Positions 1 to 7,548 of a stretch of DNA of 9,433 nucleotides are shown here, piece by piece (positions within the stretch are counted from its first letter, which is position 1; every line of letters begins with the position of its first letter). A model generated the notes under the pieces. That model worked only from the letters and a program-made list of their open reading frames with translations. It searched no databases and was not told the DNA's origin. The stretch comes from an uncultured Streptomyces sp. (GTDB lineage Bacteria; Actinomycetota; Actinomycetes; Streptomycetales; Streptomycetaceae). Location: positions 1-9,433 of the forward strand of contig CAMLJW010000187.1 of NCBI GenBank assembly GCA_946480485.1, in the 5' to 3' direction. Position numbers and translations under genes: made by a program.

Positions 1-926
1 CCGGCTTCCGGGACGGCTGGCGCGGTCCGCTGGAGGGCGACGGCATTCAGCTCGACATCCCGGCCGTGCGCGGCATCCTGCCCCGCGGAGGCACCATCCT
101 CGGCTCCTCGCGCACCAACCCCCTCAAGGTCGACAACGGCATCCGCCGGATCAAGGAGAACCTCGCCAAGCAGGAGGTCGACGCGCTGATCGTGATCGGC
201 GGCGAGGACACCCTCGGGTTCGCCGCCGCCCTCTCGGACGACCACGGGGTCCCCTGCGTAGGCGTACCGAAGACCATCGACAACGATCTCTCGGCCACCG
301 ACTACACCTTCGGCTTCGACACGGCCGTCAACATCGCCACGGAGGCCATCGACCGCCTCCACACCACCGCCGAGTCGCACATGCGCGTCCTCGTCGTCGA
401 GGTCATGGGCCGGCACTCGGGCTGGATCGCGATCCACTCCGGGATCGCGGGCGGCGCGAACGTCATCCTCATCCCGGAGAAGCCCTTCGACCTCGACCAG
501 GTCTGCGCCTGGGTCACGTCCCGCTTCAAGGCCTCGTACGCGCCGATCGTGGTGGTGTCCGAGGGAGCGAAGCCCCAGGACGGTGACGTGATCCTCAAGG
601 ACGAGTCGCTGGACGACTTCGGACATGTCCGGTTGTCCGGGATCGGCGAGTGGCTGGCCAAGGAGATCGAGAAGCGCACCGGCAAGGAGGCCCGGACGAC
701 GGTCCTCGGCCATATCCAGCGCGGCGGCACGCCGAGCGCCTTCGACCGCTGGCTCGCCACCCGGTTCGGCCTGCACGCCGTGGACGCGGTCCGCGAGGGC
801 GACTTCGGCAAGATGGTCGCCCTGCGCGGCACCGACATCGTCCGCGTTCCGATCGCGGAGGCCACCGCCCGGCTGAAGACGGTTTCCCCGAAGCTGTACG
901 AGGAGGCCGGCGTCTTCTTCGGCTGA
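1..926 (+). CDS. pfkA: 6-phosphofructokinase, group III type (5'-truncated by window edge)
   Basis: Phosphorylates fructose 6-phosphate at C1 in glycolysis, in the cytosol. The reading frame is open from base 3 (first residues GFRDGWRGPLEGD, a typical early PFK segment) to the TGA at 924-926, so 307 residues are present. About 34 N-terminal residues, including the first phosphate-binding GGDCPG loop, should lie upstream. Visible family motifs are the nucleotide or PPi site GGEDTLG (198-218), the catalytic VPKTIDND (264-287, general base Asp at 279-281), VMGRHSGW (402-425), SEGAKP, and GHIQRGGTPSAFDR near the sugar-phosphate site. The internal GTG at 66 is not the true start. Oddity: the two positions that separate ATP from PPi enzymes carry Asp (207-209) and Lys (270-272), the combination typical of PPi-dependent PFKs. 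I am sure of the family but not of the phosphoryl donor. The gene converges on the anthranilate synthase gene with a 70-base gap. Confidence 0.96.
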   Translation, partial: GFRDGWRGPLEGDGIQLDIPAVRGILPRGGTILGSSRTNPLKVDNGIRRIKENLAKQEVDALIVIGGEDTLGFAAALSDDHGVPCVGVPKTIDNDLSATDYTFGFDTAVNIATEAIDRLHTTAESHMRVLVVEVMGRHSGWIAIHSGIAGGANVILIPEKPFDLDQVCAWVTSRFKASYAPIVVVSEGAKPQDGDVILKDESLDDFGHVRLSGIGEWLAKEIEKRTGKEARTTVLGHIQRGGTPSAFDRWLATRFGLHAVDAVREGDFGKMVALRGTDIVRVPIAEATARLKTVSPKLYEEAGVFFG

Positions 927-939
927 GACGCGCTGTCGG

Positions 940-972
940 GCTCCCTCCCGCAGCTACCTCTGGGCCAGGGGC
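940..972. repeat. Possible degenerate Streptomyces intergenic palindromic element
   Basis: This lies in the short gap between two convergent genes. It contains CTCCCGCAGCTACCTCTGGG, which resembles from memory a repeat common in Streptomyces intergenic regions (CTCCCCCAGCTACCGCTGGG followed by an AGGTGCCCC arm). The short arms CAG and CTG around CTACCT could form a weak hairpin, and no T-tract follows. It is the only candidate here for stopping transcription between pfkA and trpEG. The resemblance is remembered and was not searched. Confidence 0.35.
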
Positions 973-996
973 GGCGGGGGCGAGCCACCAGGCCTC

Positions 997-4577
<3,581 letters not shown>

Positions 4578-4617
4578 CGGCGGCAGCAGGCGGTCGGCTG
4601 TAAGAGGGGCGTGCGGT

Positions 4618-4658
4618 GGGGCGCGGATCACATACGATCCGCGCCCCTTCGCTCTTTT
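4618..4658 (+). terminator. Rho-independent terminator after DAHP synthase gene
   Basis: GGGGCGCGGATC (4618-4629) and GATCCGCGCCCC (4636-4647) form a perfect 12-base-pair stem around the 6-base loop ACATAC. It is followed by a T-rich tail, TTCGCTCTTTT (4648-4658). It starts 40 bases after the DAHP synthase stop codon and ends just before the ferredoxin promoter, so it separates the two units. Confidence 0.92.
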
Positions 4659-4677
4659 GCGCCACCCATACGGCGGG

Positions 4678-4696
4678 TAAGGTTAGGTTTGCCTCA
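4678..4696. promoter_or_regulatory. Iron box (DmdR1/IdeR-type operator)
   Basis: TAAGGTTAGGTTTGCCTCA matches 14 of 19 bases of the actinomycete iron-box consensus TTAGGTTAGGCTAACCTAA, including an exact AGGTTAGG half. It lies 50 bases upstream of the ferredoxin start and overlaps possible -10 hexamers (TAAGGT 4678-4683, TAGGTT 4684-4689) downstream of TTGCGC (4657-4662). The iron-bound repressor would block the promoter when iron is plentiful, so the ferredoxin gene should be expressed under iron limitation. The site was recognised by eye against a remembered consensus. Confidence 0.8.
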
Positions 4697-4745
4697 CCGA
4701 CTACATCGGGATGGCATCCAGGAATCCCGTCGGGAGGTGAACCGC

Positions 4746-5036
4746 GTGTACGTCTGCAACTGCTTCGGGGTCACCGAGACGCAGGTGAAGAAGCACGCGG
4801 AGGGCGGTGCCTGCACGCCTCGCCAGATAGCGTCGGCCTGCAAGGCCGGCACCGACTGCGGTTCCTGTGTCCGCCGTATTCAGGCACTGCTGGGCCGTGG
4901 CGCCTGCACCCGCTCCGAGCCGGCCGACCAGGGCATGTCTGCTCTGGCGGAGAGGGCGGAGAGGGCGGAGAGGGCCGGGACGGGTGAGATGGCGGAGACC
5001 GCCGAGTTGGACAAAGCGCTGGACGAGGCGGCCTAG
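4746..5036 (+). CDS. bfd: Bacterioferritin-associated [2Fe-2S] ferredoxin (Bfd family) with C-terminal extension
   Basis: A 96-residue protein whose first about 50 residues match the Bfd family. The expected role is to pass electrons to haem bacterioferritin so that stored Fe(III) leaves as Fe(II). The four cluster ligands are at the classic positions: Cys4 and Cys6 in YVCNC, and Cys38 and Cys41 in DCGSC. The start GTG at 4746 is chosen because GGGAGG (4732-4737) lies 8 bases upstream and the protein then begins MYVCNC; the GTG at 4737 overlaps the ribosome site. Residues about 50-96 are an extra hydrophilic, Glu/Ala/Arg-rich tail not found in short Bfd proteins such as that of E. coli; it holds a threefold 9-base repeat. 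The tail is probably flexible or helical, with no function I can name. An iron box precedes the gene, and the bacterioferritin gene lies tail-to-tail 73 bases away, which strongly supports the partnership. Confidence 0.93.
   Translation: MYVCNCFGVTETQVKKHAEGGACTPRQIASACKAGTDCGSCVRRIQALLGRGACTRSEPADQGMSALAERAERAERAGTGEMAETAELDKALDEAA
4947..4973 (+). repeat. Three tandem 9-base repeats inside the ferredoxin gene
   Basis: The unit GGCGGAGAG occurs three times in a row (4947-4955, 4956-4964, 4965-4973). Because 9 is a multiple of 3 the repeat keeps the frame and encodes the AERAERAER stretch in the C-terminal tail. Such a repeat can gain or lose units by slippage without breaking the gene. Confidence 0.9.
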
Positions 5037-5038
5037 GG

Positions 5039-5055
5039 CCTAGGGCAGCCCTAGG
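5039..5055. terminator. Inverted repeat between convergent bfd and bfr genes
   Basis: CCTAGGGC (5039-5046) and GCCCTAGG (5048-5055) are perfect inverted arms with a single base between them; a realistic hairpin is CCTAGG/CCTAGG with a 5-base loop. It begins just after the ferredoxin stop codon and lies downstream of both genes, so it could act as a two-way terminator. No T-tract follows. A second motif, the direct repeat CTCAAGGT (5083-5090 and 5096-5103), lies between it and the bfr stop. Confidence 0.5.
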
Positions 5056-5109
5056 TGTACTGGCCCGCTCCGGACGAGCGAACTCAAGGTCGCCGCTCAA
5101 GGTTCGCCC

Positions 5110-5589
5110 TCAGCTGTCCGGCTGCTCGATGATCTGGGAGATGTAGAGCGCCTCGCCGAGCTTTTCCACCAGGTCCAGCTGGGTGTCCAGATAGTCGATG
5201 TGATGCTCCTCGTCCGCGAGGATCGACTCGAAGATGTTCGCGGACGTGATGTCGCCCTTGTCCCGCATCACCTCGATCCCGCGCCGGAGGCGGTCGATCG
5301 CCTCGATCTCGACCTGCCGGTCCGCCTGGAACATCTCCGTAACCGTCTGCCCGACCCGGACATGAAACAGCCGTTGGTAGTTCGGCAGGCCCTCCAGGAA
5401 GAGGATCCGGTCGGTGAGCACCTCCGCATGCTTCATCTCGTCGAAGGACTCGGCCCGCGTGTACTTCGCGAGCTTCGGCCAGCCGAAGTTCTCCTGCATC
5501 TTCGCGTGCAGGAAGTACTGGTTGATCGCGGTCAGCTCGGCGGTCAGCTGCTCGTTGAGGAATTCGATGACCTCGGGGTCGCCCTGCAT
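5110..5589 (-). CDS. bfr: Bacterioferritin (haem-containing iron storage protein)
   Basis: A 159-residue four-helix protein that assembles into a 24-subunit shell, oxidises Fe(II) and stores it as ferric mineral in the cytosol. All ferroxidase ligands are at the same numbers as in E. coli Bfr: Glu18, Glu51, His54, Glu94, Glu127 and His130. The haem ligand Met52 is also present, so this is a true haem bacterioferritin and not a plain ferritin. The length fits the family. The start ATG at 5589 is preceded by a good ribosome site, GGAAGGAG, 8 bases upstream. The frame stays open further up to 5814, but those residues are low-complexity and fall outside the family. The gene faces bfd tail-to-tail and diverges from the molybdenum oxidoreductase gene. 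I see no iron box in its own upstream region. Confidence 0.97.
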   Translation of the reverse strand: MQGDPEVIEFLNEQLTAELTAINQYFLHAKMQENFGWPKLAKYTRAESFDEMKHAEVLTDRILFLEGLPNYQRLFHVRVGQTVTEMFQADRQVEIEAIDRLRRGIEVMRDKGDITSANIFESILADEEHHIDYLDTQLDLVEKLGEALYISQIIEQPDS

Positions 5590-5687
5590 CGCAGAGGCTC
5601 CTTCCAAAACGGAGGGACTGGAGGATGCGCCAGCGGGGGACTGGCTGGATGCGCCGCATGATTGCACCGGCATCGAGGGGCGTCCAG

Positions 5688-5701
5688 TAAGTGCATACTT
5701 A
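5688..5701. promoter_or_regulatory. Candidate operator upstream of bfr
   Basis: TAAGT (5688-5692) and ACTTA (5697-5701) are inverted arms around GCAT, in the AT-richest patch of the 179-base gap between bfr and the divergent oxidoreductase gene. It lies about 100 bases upstream of the bfr start and about 70 upstream of the other gene, so it could serve either promoter. I do not recognise the binding protein. No clear -35/-10 pair for bfr could be fixed. Confidence 0.35.
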
Positions 5702-5768
5702 GTAGGAGTTGCCCGAATCTGGACGGAGCTGGTCTTCTCCACCGTCCCAGGTCTGTCAGGATGGAGGC

Positions 5769-6401
5769 ATGGGTCAGCCGGTGGAGCGCGAATCAGGAGA
5801 AGCGGCACAGTCACAGCTTCCGCCGGGACAGCGACTGCAGCGCGGCTGGCCCGTCACGCACTACGGCCCGATACCCAGGTTCCGCCCCGATCGCTGGGAG
5901 TTCAGGGTCTTCGGCGCGACCGCCGACGGCGAGAAGCGCTGCTGGACGCACGAGGAGTTCTCGGCCCTGCCCTATGCCACGGTCGTGGCCGATCTGCACT
6001 GTGTGACGAAGTTCAGCATGGTAGGGGCCGAATGGGGTGGCATCCCGGCTCGTACGATCCTGGAGATCGCGCCGCCCGCGCCCGGCGTCACCCATGTGAT
6101 GGTCTGGGCCGAGTACGGGTTCAGCTCGAATCTTCGCCTCGCGGACTTCGCCTCGGACGACACGATCTTCGCCACCCACAAGGACGGTGAGCTGCTCACC
6201 GCGGAGCATGGCTTTCCGCTGCGCCTGCTGGTGCCTCATCTGTACGCCTGGAAGGGGCCCAAATGGGTCCGAGGCGTCGAGTACATGACCGCCGACCGCC
6301 GCGGCTTCTGGGAGGAGCGCGGCTACCACAACATCGGCGACCCCTGGCGCGAGCAGCGCTACTCGTACCAGGAGGAGCCCGGGGACGGCCCCGAGCTCTG
6401 A
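5769..6401 (+). CDS. Sulfite-oxidase-like molybdenum cofactor oxidoreductase, cytosolic
   Basis: A 210-residue protein with the oxidoreductase molybdopterin-binding fold of the sulfite oxidase/MsrP (YedY) superfamily. Family signs are GWPVTHYGPIPRF near the N terminus, WEFRVFG, an acidic W-x-x-EFSALP segment, and DLHCVTKFS, where Cys78 is the expected molybdenum ligand, followed by W-GGIP. A histidine-rich, aromatic C-terminal part follows (VPHLYAWKGPKWVRG). There is no signal peptide, twin-arginine motif, haem domain or dimerisation domain, so it is a short, cytosolic, single-domain member of unknown substrate. ATG at 5769 is the best start: GGAGG (5763-5767) is too close to act as a ribosome site, and CAGGAT (5757-5762) could be a -10 box of a leaderless mRNA. 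GTG at 5781 is an alternative. No electron-transfer partner gene is adjacent. I assign no gene symbol. Confidence 0.88.
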   Translation: MGQPVERESGEAAQSQLPPGQRLQRGWPVTHYGPIPRFRPDRWEFRVFGATADGEKRCWTHEEFSALPYATVVADLHCVTKFSMVGAEWGGIPARTILEIAPPAPGVTHVMVWAEYGFSSNLRLADFASDDTIFATHKDGELLTAEHGFPLRLLVPHLYAWKGPKWVRGVEYMTADRRGFWEERGYHNIGDPWREQRYSYQEEPGDGPEL

Positions 6402-6477
6402 GACCGAGCTGAGTCCTGGCTCCAGCCGCTTGCCTCGCTTCTGTCGTGTTCCTGGCGGCGGACCGGCCGCGCGGGCC

Positions 6478-6497
6478 GGACCGGTAAGCTCCGGTCC
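6478..6497. terminator. Hairpin between convergent oxidoreductase and endonuclease IV genes
   Basis: GGACCGG (6478-6484) and CCGGTCC (6491-6497) form a 7-base-pair stem with the loop TAAGCT. It sits in the 174-base gap between two genes that converge, with further GC-rich complementary blocks just to its left (GGCCGCGCGGGCC). No T-tract follows on either side, so it is at most a weak or two-way terminator. The rest of the gap (6402-6575) shows only the duplication described at 6548-6599. Confidence 0.45.
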
Positions 6498-6547
6498 ATC
6501 CGGTCGACTCATCACACGTACGGTTCGACACAGAGGACGGACCCTGC

Positions 6548-6599
6548 GCAGCCGTCCCGGAGCCTCTCCAGGCGTTCAGCCGTCCCGGAGCTTCTTCAG
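6548..6599 (-). repeat. 24-base imperfect duplication of the 3' end of the endonuclease IV gene
   Basis: On the minus strand, 6599-6576 ends the gene (codons for LKKLRDG and the stop). Bases 6571-6548, just beyond it, repeat this block with 21 of 24 bases identical, including an exact 15-base core (6577-6591 and 6549-6563). The period is 28 bases. The second copy lies past the stop codon and has lost the stop itself. Confidence 0.85.
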
Positions 6600-7445
6600 C
6601 CGCTCCACGTCCGCCGCGTGCCCTTCCTTTCCGCCGGGCGTCTCGATGATGAGCGGTACGCCCTCGGTGGCGGGGTGGGTCATCAGGGCGCGGAACGGGC
6701 CCTCGCCGATGTGGCCGGCGCCGATATTCGCGTGGCGGTCCTTGTGGGCGCCGACCATGTCCTTGGAGTCGTTGGCGTGGATCAGCTTCAGCCGGCCCTC
6801 GCCGACCGTGCCCACCAGCAGGTCGAGGGTCTGGTGCATCCCGGAGGGGCCGGCCAGGTCGTGGCCCGCCGCGAAAACGTGGCAGGTGTCCAGGCAGACG
6901 CCCAGCTGCGGGTGGGCGTCGAGCGCCTCGAAGTACGGTCCGAAGTCCCAGGTCCGGGAGCAGAGCGAGGCGCCCTGGCCGGCAGTCGACTCGAGCAGGA
7001 GGCACGGGTCGTCGTCGTGGGTGAGCTCGTCGAGCAGCGGCAGCATGTGCTCGCGTACCTGCTTGAGCGCGACCGCACGCGCCCGCCCGCCGGTCGCCGA
7101 ACCGGTGTGCACGACGACTCCCAGGGCCCCGATCTCGCGCCCGCGGCGCAGCGAGTGCCGCAGTGACTCCACAGACCTCGTAACGGTCGCCTCGGTGTGC
7201 GAGCCGAAGTTGATCAGATAGGGCGCGTGGATGTACGCCGGGATCGCCCCGGCGGCGCAGGCCGCGCGGAACTCCTCGTCCTGCCGCGGGTTCCCCGGCG
7301 GTGTCGCCCAGCCTCGCGGGTTGGCGACGAAGACCTGAACGGTCTCGGCGGCCAGGTCACGCGCGTACGAGAGCCCCACGGAGGCGAGGCCACCGGCCAC
7401 GGGGACATGGCTGCCGACAGGGTTGCGGGACTGCTGCATACTCAC
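6576..7445 (-). CDS. nfo: Deoxyribonuclease IV (AP endonuclease IV)
   Basis: A 289-residue zinc enzyme of base excision repair that cuts DNA 5' to abasic sites and trims blocked 3' ends. The TIM-barrel carries all nine expected metal ligands: His73 (YIHAPY), His113 (VVHTGS), Glu152 (LLEST), Asp186 and His189 (CLDTCH), His223 (LIHAND), Asp236 and His238 (KDRHANIG) and Glu268 (LIIETPGG). The length is normal (E. coli Nfo 285). The start is either GTG at 7445 or ATG at 7439; ribosome sites are weak for both (TGAAG before 7445), and the choice changes only two residues. It lies 103 bases downstream of the kinase gene on the same strand and may be read through from it, but the gap is large enough for its own promoter. 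I could not fix one. The gap holds GC-rich inverted blocks near 7465-7485 and a GCTGACGT direct repeat near the kinase end. Confidence 0.96.
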   Translation of the reverse strand: MSMQQSRNPVGSHVPVAGGLASVGLSYARDLAAETVQVFVANPRGWATPPGNPRQDEEFRAACAAGAIPAYIHAPYLINFGSHTEATVTRSVESLRHSLRRGREIGALGVVVHTGSATGGRARAVALKQVREHMLPLLDELTHDDDPCLLLESTAGQGASLCSRTWDFGPYFEALDAHPQLGVCLDTCHVFAAGHDLAGPSGMHQTLDLLVGTVGEGRLKLIHANDSKDMVGAHKDRHANIGAGHIGEGPFRALMTHPATEGVPLIIETPGGKEGHAADVERLKKLRDG

Positions 7446-7548
7446 CGCTTCAGGGTGTCACGAGGTCGCCGGCGCCCCGGCGGCGGATGTCACTTTCGCC
7501 CTTGGCTCCTGTGGTCCGGGTTGTGTTCCCCCGCACGTCAGCTGTACG

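Noticed and set aside
4737..4745. GTG at 4737 as the ferredoxin start
   Set aside because: It overlaps the GGGAGG ribosome site; starting at 4746 gives normal spacing and the family-typical MYVC beginning with cluster ligands at 4, 6, 38 and 41.
5590..5814. N-terminal extension of bacterioferritin to 5814
   Set aside because: A strong ribosome site directly precedes the ATG at 5589, and numbering from there puts every ferroxidase and haem ligand at its E. coli position.
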